A stretch of DNA of 64,000 bases from assembly GCF_009857835.1 (NCBI RefSeq), contig NZ_WWCL01000001.1, positions 1,674,001 to 1,738,000 of the forward strand, in the 5' to 3' direction. The DNA is from Duganella fentianensis. Lineage in GTDB: Bacteria > Pseudomonadota > Gammaproteobacteria > Burkholderiales > Burkholderiaceae_D. This document shows positions 36,796 to 43,803 of the stretch, in pieces. The stretch's first letter is position 1, and each line of letters starts with the position of its first letter. The notes beneath the pieces are model-generated. The model was not told the origin of the DNA, did not search any database, and worked only from the letters and a program-made list of their open reading frames with translations. The position numbers and the translations under genes are program-made.

Positions 36796-38496
36796 ATGAA
36801 GAAAACCATGATCGCCACTGCGCTGGCACTGGCTTTTAGCGCCAGTATGGCCCAGACCACGACGCCGCCCACCAATACGCAGTCCGGTGCCGGTGCCCAC
36901 GCGAACGATGCTTCGTCCGCAGTACAGGATAGCAGCAACAATAACAACAACAGCAGTGGCGGTGCGACTGCCAGCCAGGTGGGCGCTGCCGCTGCCAACA
37001 ACGGTGCCACGGCCACTTCGGCTGTCAGTGGTTCGTACAACACTTCCGCCGCCAATGCCAACAGCACGCTGAACGGTACGGTGTCGGGTAATACGGTACA
37101 CGATATCGGTAATAACGCAGGCAACAATGCCGGTACGGCCGGCGGGGCCGGCTATGGTGGTGTTGCCGGCAATGCCGCCGGCGGCTCGGCCAGTGGCACG
37201 GGCGGCTATGGCGGCGACAGCTATGGTGGTGCCGGCGCTGCGGGCGGTAATGGCGGCAATGCCAGCAATGGCAGCGCCAGCAACGGCGCCGCTACGGCAG
37301 CCGGTGGCGTGGGTGGTGCCGGCGGTGCGGGCGGCAATGCCGGCTCGGCCAGCAGCGGTGCCGGCGGTGCTGGTGGCATGGGCGGCGCCGGTGGCGCAGG
37401 TGGCCGTGGCGCCGCTGCACTCGGCGGCAATGGCGGTAATGGTGGCGCAGGCGGCATGGCCACTGGTGGCGCCGGCGGTGCCAATGGCGCGGCAGCCGGT
37501 GGTGCTGGCGGCATGACGGGGGCCGCCACGGGTAGCAATGGCGGCAGCGGCGGTAACACGGGTAATGCCGGCAGTGCAGCCGGTGGCGCCGGTGGCCTGG
37601 CCGGCATGGGGGGCGCCGGCGCTGCGGGCGGTGGTGCCGGTAGTGGTTCCGGCAGTGCCAGCAGCAGTGGCATGGGCGGCGGTGCCAGCAGCGGTGCGGG
37701 CAGTGCTTCCAATATGAACGGCGTACCGGAAGGCAGTACGGGTACGACGCCGCCTAGCCAGACCGCCAGCGCCGGCAGCGGTAATGCTGCGGGCGGCAAT
37801 GGTGCGGCTGGTAATGCCACCAGCAGCACGGGAACGGCCACGGGCGGCGCAGGTGGCAGCGGTGCCGCTGGTGGTGCTGGCGGTGCCGGTGCGGCGGCGA
37901 CCGCCGGTAACAATACGGCGGGCAACGGTGCGGCCGGTGGTGCTGCCACCAGCGGTGCCGGTGGTGCAGGTGCGGCAGCGAGCCAGACGGGCGGCGCCGG
38001 TGCCACGGCCAGCACAGGCAACAGCGGTGCCGGCGGGACTGGTGGCGCTGCCAGCAGCACGGGCGCCGCAGGTGGTGCCGGAGCCGCAGGCGGTAATGGT
38101 GCCGCCAGCGGCAATGCCAGCAATACCGCAGGCAATGGCGCAGCCGGTGGTGCAGCGGCCGGTGGCACGGCCAGCAACGGTAACCCGACCAACGGCAGTT
38201 CCACCGGAGGTGCAGCCGGTGCTGGCGGTGCCGGTGGTGGTGGCAATCTGGCTGGTGCGGGCGGCAGTGGCGGTGGCAACACGGCCGGTGCGGCCACGGG
38301 TGGTGCAGCGAGTGGTGGTACCGGTGGTGCAGGCGGCAATATCTCGGTGAATGCCGGCACCTTCAATATGTCCAATGCCATGACCAATGTGGGCCAGTCG
38401 GCGGCCGGTGTAATGGTGGTGGCACAGAACAGCGGAATCGCTTCGCTGGTCCAGCAGAGCGTGAACGTGCAGGCCAATCTGGCAGTCGGTAAATAA
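36796..38496 (+). CDS. Secreted glycine-rich repeat protein, candidate fibre/adhesin subunit
   Basis: 566 aa. Signal peptide MKKTMIATALALAFSASMAQ. A Ser/Asn-rich section (SSNNNNNSSGG) is followed by about 400 residues almost entirely Gly, Ala, Asn, Ser and Thr in GGAGG/GGNGG repeats, nearly uncharged and without Cys, resembling mycobacterial PGRS sequence. The last 55 residues are non-repetitive and end in AQNSGIASLVQQSVNVQ plus ANLAVGK, a motif partly shared with the next gene product. AGGAG precedes the ATG. By gene order it holds the fibril-subunit place of a Fap-like operon. Amyloid formation is not shown by sequence alone. The repetitive DNA may vary in length between strains. Confidence 0.8.
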   Translation: MKKTMIATALALAFSASMAQTTTPPTNTQSGAGAHANDASSAVQDSSNNNNNSSGGATASQVGAAAANNGATATSAVSGSYNTSAANANSTLNGTVSGNTVHDIGNNAGNNAGTAGGAGYGGVAGNAAGGSASGTGGYGGDSYGGAGAAGGNGGNASNGSASNGAATAAGGVGGAGGAGGNAGSASSGAGGAGGMGGAGGAGGRGAAALGGNGGNGGAGGMATGGAGGANGAAAGGAGGMTGAATGSNGGSGGNTGNAGSAAGGAGGLAGMGGAGAAGGGAGSGSGSASSSGMGGGASSGAGSASNMNGVPEGSTGTTPPSQTASAGSGNAAGGNGAAGNATSSTGTATGGAGGSGAAGGAGGAGAAATAGNNTAGNGAAGGAATSGAGGAGAAASQTGGAGATASTGNSGAGGTGGAASSTGAAGGAGAAGGNGAASGNASNTAGNGAAGGAAAGGTASNGNPTNGSSTGGAAGAGGAGGGGNLAGAGGSGGGNTAGAATGGAASGGTGGAGGNISVNAGTFNMSNAMTNVGQSAAGVMVVAQNSGIASLVQQSVNVQANLAVGK

Positions 38497-38552
38497 ACCT
38501 CGGGCGGGCCGCGTACCGGAGGGCGTGGCCCGCTCCGCGACAGGGAGCTGTG

Positions 38553-38981
38553 ATGCAAAAATACTTGGGAGTGAGTGCGGGCTTGCTGTGGCTGGCGCTA
38601 ATGGGTAGGGCAGACGCGCAGCAACAGGGCGTGGCGGCCAGCGCACAGGTGCAGGGTGCAGCGGGCGCTGCGCAGGAGGTTAGTGTAGTGGCGCCTGCCG
38701 TGCCTACAGGGCAGGGCGCCGGGACGTCCCGGCTATCGGGCTGGCGGCCGCTGGCACAGGCCGGGCTGGCCGATAAGCGGGCTGGCAGCGACACGGTCAG
38801 CAATAACATGGATGTGGCAGGCTCCGTCAGTGGCAATGCCGCCATCAATGTGGTGACGGGGGCGAATGCCATTTCGGCGGCATCGTTTGCCAATGCGGCC
38901 GGTTTGCCCGTAGCGATACAGAACTCGGGGGCGAATGTGCTGATCCAGAATGCCACCATCATCAATGTGCAGATGCGATGA
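38553..38981 (+). CDS. Short secreted protein with QNSG C-terminal motif and leader-like RAG site
   Basis: 142 aa from the ATG 5 nt after AGGGAG. Signal peptide cut near GRADA. A Gln/Ala-rich section leads to WRPLAQAGLADKRAG (residues 64-78), then NNMDVAGSVSGNAAINVVTG and a C-terminal QNSGANVLIQNATIINVQ. That end matches the pattern of the larger upstream protein (QNSG...L[VI]Q...NVQ), so the two may co-assemble. The RAG site aligns with an RGG site in the protein two genes on. The stop overlaps the C39 peptidase start (ATGA), so expression is coupled. Probably a minor subunit or nucleator; inferred. Confidence 0.75.
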   Translation: MQKYLGVSAGLLWLALMGRADAQQQGVAASAQVQGAAGAAQEVSVVAPAVPTGQGAGTSRLSGWRPLAQAGLADKRAGSDTVSNNMDVAGSVSGNAAINVVTGANAISAASFANAAGLPVAIQNSGANVLIQNATIINVQMR

Positions 38982-39670
38982 AGACGCCTGCGCTGATTGC
39001 TTCCGGGCTCGGCCTGCTGCTATTTTGTGGCAGCATGCTGACGGCCGGCGCTGCCGATCTGGCGCTGCCCGGTGGCGGCAGCGTTGCCGTGGCGGTGACG
39101 GATATGAAGGCTGCGCGCTTTCTCACCACGGTGCACCAGCAGGCCGACTTCAGTTGCGGCTCGGCTGCACTGGCAACGCTGCTGACGTTTCATTACGGCC
39201 GGCCCACTACGGAGCAGCAGGTGTTCGACATCATGTACGCTCAGGGTGATCAGCAGCGCATACGCCGGCAGGGCTTCTCGCTGCTGGACATGCAGCGTCT
39301 GCTGGCCAGTCAGGGACTGATTGCCGATGGCTACCAGCAGCCGCTGGACAAGCTGGAGCAGGCGGGACTGCCAGCCATCGTGCGCATCGTCGAGCAGGGC
39401 TATGCCCACTTTGTGGTCATCAAGGGCATACAGGGCGGACGGATACTGCTGGGCGATCCGGCCAGCGGCACGCGCGCCATGAGCCGCGTCGCATTCGAGC
39501 GGATCTGGCAGGATGGGCTGCTGTTCGTGATCCACGAGTGGCCCGGCCAGCCCCGCTTCAATCTGGCGACGGACTGGCGGGTGGTGCCGCAAGTGCGTCT
39601 GGCCGGGGCCGTGAGTGATGTGATCCCGGCCATGTCCGTGCTGCCCAAGACGGGCAGCGGCAATTTCTGA
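38978..39670 (+). CDS. Periplasmic C39-family cysteine peptidase (FapD-like)
   Basis: 230 aa. N-terminal signal sequence (ALIASGLGLLLFCGSMLTAGAA), then a peptidase C39 domain: QQADFSCGSAALATLLTFHYG with catalytic Cys60, AHFVVIKGI with His144, and LLGDPASG with Asp160. There is no ABC-transporter part, so it is a free exported peptidase like FapD rather than a bacteriocin exporter. C39 enzymes cut after double-glycine leaders, and both flanking secreted proteins carry a leader-like [AG]G site. It overlaps the upstream gene by 4 nt. Confidence 0.87.
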   Translation: MKTPALIASGLGLLLFCGSMLTAGAADLALPGGGSVAVAVTDMKAARFLTTVHQQADFSCGSAALATLLTFHYGRPTTEQQVFDIMYAQGDQQRIRRQGFSLLDMQRLLASQGLIADGYQQPLDKLEQAGLPAIVRIVEQGYAHFVVIKGIQGGRILLGDPASGTRAMSRVAFERIWQDGLLFVIHEWPGQPRFNLATDWRVVPQVRLAGAVSDVIPAMSVLPKTGSGNF

Positions 39671-39680
39671 AGGAGCAGCC

Positions 39681-40169
39681 ATGCATGGTCGGCGCAAGAT
39701 CTTTCCGTGGTACTGGCTGGCTCTGGCCTTGCCCGCGTGCTGGCCTGCACCGGCGGCCTCCCTGCCGGACGACTGGCAGCCTGTCAGTGCCGCGCAACTC
39801 GATGAAGCGCGCGGTGGTTTCGAGCTGGGCAACGGGGTGCAAGTGAGCTTAGGTGTAGAACGTTTGGTTTCGATCAATGGCGGTGTTGTAGCCAGTAGTC
39901 GGTTTGGCTACGCAGATGTGACAAAGTTGAGCGCTGCGGAGATCAGTACAGCCAGCATGGCGCTGGCCGGCATACGGGTGCAGGATGGCGGCGTTTTGGC
40001 GCTGCCGGACAATCCCGGCGCCTTGCTGATCCAGAACAGCCTGAATGATCAGGCTATCCGCAGCCAGACCACCATCAGCACCACTGTCAGCAATCTGGCC
40101 ATGCTCAAAAGTCTGAATTTTGAAGGAGTGCTGAGAGCAGCTCTGAGCGCGGCAGTGGGACCCAAATGA
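39681..40169 (+). CDS. Secreted protein with double-glycine leader-like motif
   Basis: 162 aa. N-terminal signal (YWLALALPACWPAPAAS). Residues 32-46 read WQPVSAAQLDEARGG, close to the LSxxELxxIxGG motif cut by C39 peptidases, followed by FELGNGVQVSLGVERLVSIN. Near the C-terminus are ALLIQNSLNDQ and a Ser/Thr-rich strand region. By order it sits where fapE does. It begins 10 bp after the peptidase gene with GGAGCAG upstream. Predicted to be cut after Gly46; not proven. Confidence 0.72.
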   Translation: MHGRRKIFPWYWLALALPACWPAPAASLPDDWQPVSAAQLDEARGGFELGNGVQVSLGVERLVSINGGVVASSRFGYADVTKLSAAEISTASMALAGIRVQDGGVLALPDNPGALLIQNSLNDQAIRSQTTISTTVSNLAMLKSLNFEGVLRAALSAAVGPK

Positions 40170-40190
40170 ACACCAGCGCGGAGAGCAGGC

Positions 40191-41222
40191 ATGCGGAAGT
40201 TACATCTGTGGGTAGCAGCATTGACATGGGCGGCGGGCACACTGGCGCACGCCGAAGACAGTACGGCACCTGCCGTTGCGCCCTTGTTCGAACAGCCGGG
40301 CGTACTCACGCCGCGCGGCCAGATCATCGTCGAGCCTTCGGCCCAGTTCGGCTACTCGTCGAGCAACCGCGTGGTGCTGGTCGGCTATACCATCATTCCG
40401 GCTTTGCTGATCGGGCTGGTGGATGTGCGCGAAGTAAAGCGCAATACCGTTACCGGCGCGCTGACGCTGCGCTATGGTCTGGGCCGCCGCGCCGAAGTGG
40501 AGCTGAAACTGCCATATGTCTACCGCTCCGATTCCACCGTGAGCCGCGAGCTATTCACCGGCACGGGTGTCGACAAGGTGTTCGAGACTAGCGGCAAAGG
40601 CGTGGGCGATGCCGAGCTGGCGGCGCGCTACCAGCTCAATCAGGGCGGCAATGACAGCCCGTATTATGTGGCGGGCTTGCGTTTCAAATCGCGTACGGGC
40701 CGGGACCCGTTCAGCGTCGTGACGGACTGTACGCGTCGCTGCGTAGGTTCCGATGCCACCGGCACGGGCCTGCCGCTGGACTTGCCGACGGGTTCGGGCT
40801 TCTATGCCATCCAGCCCAGCCTGACATGGCTGTATGCCAGCGACCCCGCCATCCTGTTCGGCGGCGTCAGCTATCTGTACAACTTCAAACGGCACAATGT
40901 GAACCGGCGTGTGCTGGCCGGTGAAACGGAGCCGCTGGGTACGGTTGCACCCGGTGGTGTGTTCGGCTTTAATTTCGGGCTGGGGCTGGCGCTCAATGAC
41001 AAGGCCCTGATCAGCTTCGGCTACGACCACAGCTCGATCGCGCGCACGCGCCAGAATGGCTTGCCGGTGCCCGGCTCGGTACGCACCCAGCTCGGCACTT
41101 TGCTGATGGGGCTGTCGTACCGGCTCAGCGCCAAACGCAGCATCAACGTGGCCATAGGCGCAGGGCTGACGCGGGATACGCCCGATGTCCAGCTATCCGT
41201 GCGCATGCCAATTTCGTTTTAG
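40191..41222 (+). CDS. Outer-membrane beta-barrel transporter (FapF-like position)
   Basis: 343 aa. Signal peptide ending GTLAHA. The body is amphipathic beta-strands (VTGALTLRYGLGRRAEVELKL, AIQPSLTWLYASD, LGTLLMGLSYRLSA) and the C-terminus ends ...VRMPISF, with a terminal Phe as in outer-membrane barrels. Two Cys residues (TDCTRRCVG) could form a loop disulphide. It looks like the MetA-pathway/transporter barrel family and, as the last operon gene, probably forms the export channel for the secreted subunits. It lacks the long N-terminal coiled-coil region known in Pseudomonas FapF. Confidence 0.78.
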   Translation: MRKLHLWVAALTWAAGTLAHAEDSTAPAVAPLFEQPGVLTPRGQIIVEPSAQFGYSSSNRVVLVGYTIIPALLIGLVDVREVKRNTVTGALTLRYGLGRRAEVELKLPYVYRSDSTVSRELFTGTGVDKVFETSGKGVGDAELAARYQLNQGGNDSPYYVAGLRFKSRTGRDPFSVVTDCTRRCVGSDATGTGLPLDLPTGSGFYAIQPSLTWLYASDPAILFGGVSYLYNFKRHNVNRRVLAGETEPLGTVAPGGVFGFNFGLGLALNDKALISFGYDHSSIARTRQNGLPVPGSVRTQLGTLLMGLSYRLSAKRSINVAIGAGLTRDTPDVQLSVRMPISF

Positions 41223-41293
41223 CAACTGGCAAACACAGCAATGAAATTTGCGGTATCTTAGCGTTTCCTCTCTCAAAAATAATAAGGAGCGCT

Positions 41294-42250
41294 ATGATCC
41301 CGTTTAAATTTAGCCGTTCTGCTGCTGTGCTGGCTGCCATGGCGGCCGTGAGCTCGCTGGCGCAGGCTGCCGCACCCATGGCCAGATTCCAGGCCCCCGG
41401 CTTCTATCGCACCACGCTCGGTGATTTCGAAGTGACGGTGCTGAATGACGGTACGGTGGATCTGCCGGTCAACAAGCTGCTCAAGCAGCCAGCGCAAAAG
41501 ACCGATGCCGCGCTGGCCAAAGTTTACGAGCACAGCCCGCTGGAAACCTCCGTCAATGGCTTCCTGATCAACACGGGCAGCAAGCTGGTGCTGATCGATG
41601 CCGGTGCCGCCAGCCTGTTCGGCCCGACGCTGGGCCGTTTGCTGACCAATCTGAAGGCTTCCGGTTACCAGCCTGAACAGGTCGACGAGATCTACATCAG
41701 CCATATGCATAGCGACCACGTGGGTGGCCTGTCGTCGAATGAGCAGCGCGTGTTCCCGAACGCTATCGTGCGCGCCGGTAAGCTCGATGCCGATTATTAT
41801 CTGAGTCAGGCGAATCTGGACAAAGCCGGACCGGAAGCCAAGGATGGCTTCCTCGGTGCCATGGTGTCGGTCAATCCCTATGTGAAGGCAGGCAAGTTCC
41901 AGCCTATCGTGGCCAATACCGAGCTGGTGCCGGGCGTGCGTTCCTACTTCAATGGCGGCCACACGCCGGGCCATATCACCTATGTGGTGGAAAGCAAAGG
42001 CCAGAAGCTGGTGCTGCTGGGCGACCTGCTGCACGTGGAAGCCGTGCAGTTTGCCAATCCCGGTGTCGGCATACAGTTCGATACGGATAGCAAGATCGCC
42101 ATCGCCGAACGCAAGGAAGCCTTCGCCGCTGCCGCCAAAGGTGGCTACCTGATAGGCGCGCCCCACCTGCCATTCCCGGCGCTGGGCCATGTGCGCACGG
42201 CAGGCAAGGCTTACGAATTCATTCCGGTGAATTACACACAGCCACGCTAA
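41294..42250 (+). CDS. Secreted metallo-beta-lactamase-fold hydrolase
   Basis: 318 aa. Signal peptide MIPFKFSRSAAVLAAMAAVS ending near AQAA. MBL motif HMHSDH near 137-142, plus NGGHTPGHITY, LLGDLLH and APHLPFPALGHV supply the metal ligands. The family includes N-acyl homoserine lactonase- and methyl parathion hydrolase-like enzymes; the substrate is not evident. AAGGAG lies 4 nt before the ATG. A bidirectional terminator follows. Confidence 0.88.
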   Translation: MIPFKFSRSAAVLAAMAAVSSLAQAAAPMARFQAPGFYRTTLGDFEVTVLNDGTVDLPVNKLLKQPAQKTDAALAKVYEHSPLETSVNGFLINTGSKLVLIDAGAASLFGPTLGRLLTNLKASGYQPEQVDEIYISHMHSDHVGGLSSNEQRVFPNAIVRAGKLDADYYLSQANLDKAGPEAKDGFLGAMVSVNPYVKAGKFQPIVANTELVPGVRSYFNGGHTPGHITYVVESKGQKLVLLGDLLHVEAVQFANPGVGIQFDTDSKIAIAERKEAFAAAAKGGYLIGAPHLPFPALGHVRTAGKAYEFIPVNYTQPR

Positions 42251-42265
42251 TCAGCGCACCGTCGT

Positions 42266-42300
42266 AAAAAAAGGGCTCAGTTCAAAACTGAGCCCTTTTT
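42266..42300. terminator. Bidirectional terminator between convergent genes
   Basis: Perfect 10-bp stem GGGCTCAGTT / AACTGAGCCC with a CAA loop, A7 on the left and T5 on the right. It serves both the MBL hydrolase gene and the convergent ene-reductase gene. Confidence 0.95.
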
Positions 42301-42302
42301 GC

Positions 42303-43358
42303 TTAGGCCAGTGCCGGATAGTCGGTATAGCCTTGCGCCGTGGCGCCGTAGAAGGTGGCCGGCTGCCACGGGTTGAGCGTGGCATTCTGCTGCAGGCGCT
42401 GCACCAGATCCGGATTGGAGATGTAATCCTTGCCGAAAGCCACAGCGTCAGCTTTGCCCGAGTCGAGCAGGGCCTGTGCGCCGGCCTTGTCGAGTTTTTC
42501 GTTGGCGATGTAGACGCCGCCGAAGGCCTGCTTCAGTAATGGGCCCAGGCTGTCTTCGCCCACGGCTTCACGTGCGCAGATGAAGGCAATCTTGCGCTTG
42601 CCCAGTTCCTGCGCCACGTAGCCGAAGGTGGCGGCCGGATTGCTGTCGCCCATATCGTGTGCATCCTGGCGTGGTGCCAGATGCATGCCGACGCGGTTGG
42701 CGCCCCAGACTTCGATGCAGGCATCGGTTACTTCCAGCATCAGGCGGGCGCGGTTTTCAATCGGGCCGCCGTAGTTGTCCGTACGCTGGTTGGTTTTGTC
42801 CTGCAGGAACTGGTCGAGCAGATAGCCATTGGCGCCGTGGATTTCCACGCCATCGAAGCCGGCTTTCTTGGCGTTCTCTGCACCGAGCTTGTAGGCCGCA
42901 ACGATGCCGGCCAGTTCTGCCGTTTCCAGTGCGCGCGGCACAGGGTAGGGGCGTTCCGGACGCAGCAGGCTGACATGGCCTTGCGCTGCGATGGCGCTCG
43001 GTGCTACCGGCGCGGCGCCGTCGAAGAAGCTGGGATCGGAAATCCGGCCCACGTGCCACAGCTGGGCGAAGATGCGGCCACCGGCAGCGTGCACGGCTGC
43101 CGTCACCAGCTTCCAGCCTGCTACCTGTTCGTCCGACCACAGACCCGGGGTGTTTTCATAGCCCACGCCTTGCGGTGTGACGGCCGTGGCTTCGCTCAGG
43201 ATCAGGCCGGCGTTGGCGCGCTGGGCGTAATACTCGGCCATCAGGGCGTTAGGCACACGGCCGCCGCCGACGGCACGGGCGCGCGTCAGGGGCGCCATAA
43301 CGATACGGTTTTTCAGCGTCAGATCGCCGATGGTGATGGGGTCGAACAGAGTGGCCAT
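42303..43358 (-). CDS. nemA: Old yellow enzyme family ene-reductase (NemA-like)
   Basis: 351 aa. FMN-binding TIM barrel: LFDPITIGDLTLKNRIVMAP, AQLWHVGR, the active-site HGANGYLLDQFL (His174, Asn177, Tyr179), TDNYGGPIENRARL, and VAFGKDYISNPDL. It reduces activated C=C bonds, N-ethylmaleimide and nitro compounds with NADPH. It lies 9 bp downstream of an ArsR-type regulator on the same strand, an arrangement suited to induction by electrophiles. Confidence 0.93.
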   Translation of the reverse strand: MATLFDPITIGDLTLKNRIVMAPLTRARAVGGGRVPNALMAEYYAQRANAGLILSEATAVTPQGVGYENTPGLWSDEQVAGWKLVTAAVHAAGGRIFAQLWHVGRISDPSFFDGAAPVAPSAIAAQGHVSLLRPERPYPVPRALETAELAGIVAAYKLGAENAKKAGFDGVEIHGANGYLLDQFLQDKTNQRTDNYGGPIENRARLMLEVTDACIEVWGANRVGMHLAPRQDAHDMGDSNPAATFGYVAQELGKRKIAFICAREAVGEDSLGPLLKQAFGGVYIANEKLDKAGAQALLDSGKADAVAFGKDYISNPDLVQRLQQNATLNPWQPATFYGATAQGYTDYPALA

Positions 43359-43367
43359 GAAAAGTTC

Positions 43368-43658
43368 CTATAGTGTCATTTGTGCGATGAAGGCCGCGAT
43401 GGTCTCTTCATTGCGTTTAAAGTAATTCCACTGGCCCACCTTCTGGTTGGTGATCAGGCCCGCCTTGAGCAGGATGGCCAGATGCGCCGACACGGTGGAC
43501 TGCGATAAACCGGTCTGCTGGTCGATCAGACCAGCACACACGCCCAGACTCAGTGGATGCTGTTGTGCTGCGAAATACACCTCGGGCTCCTTCAGCCACG
43601 CCAGTATCTGGCGCCGCATCGGGTTGGCAAGGGCTTTGTGGATAGCGTCTATGTCCAT
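43368..43658 (-). CDS. ArsR-family transcriptional repressor
   Basis: 96 aa. Winged-helix: MDIDAIHKALANPMRRQILAW, then QTGLSQSTVSAHLAILLKAG and GQWNYFKRNEETI. The start at 43658 follows GAGGT on the minus strand; upstream in-frame starts add 12 residues without a site. There is a Cys in GVCAGLID, which could sense electrophiles, but no metal-binding ELCV motif. Likely represses itself and the ene-reductase. Confidence 0.88.
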   Translation of the reverse strand: MDIDAIHKALANPMRRQILAWLKEPEVYFAAQQHPLSLGVCAGLIDQQTGLSQSTVSAHLAILLKAGLITNQKVGQWNYFKRNEETIAAFIAQMTL

Positions 43659-43701
43659 CTTCTTACCTCGGGCTATGCTAAGTTCTATATGCATCGCATT
43701 T

Positions 43702-43732
43702 TTCCGATTTCAATATCGGAATTCTACGATAT
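43702..43732. promoter_or_regulatory. Overlapping inverted repeats, candidate ArsR operator
   Basis: TTCCGAT-N6-ATCGGAA (43702-43721) overlaps ATATCG-N8-CGATAT (43713-43732); both have perfect arms. They lie 44-74 bp upstream of the ArsR start, in an AT-rich gap shared with a divergent gene. Confidence 0.6.
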
Positions 43733-43803
43733 TTAAAAAATTTCTGCTCAGTGCGCTGAAATGGTTTATTTTATGACTACCTTATTCAAAAAATAATCCC
43801 GCC

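Noticed and set aside
36682..38646. Long Thr/Ala/Gly and Pro/Ala-rich frames antisense to the glycine-rich gene
   Set aside because: They arise from the GGC/GCC repeat composition. The plus-strand frame has a signal peptide, ribosome site, sigma-54 promoter and conserved C-terminus.
38978..39670. Bacteriocin/ABC exporter peptidase
   Set aside because: It has the C39 domain but its own signal sequence and no membrane or ATP-binding domain. No bacteriocin immunity gene or HlyD-type adaptor is adjacent.
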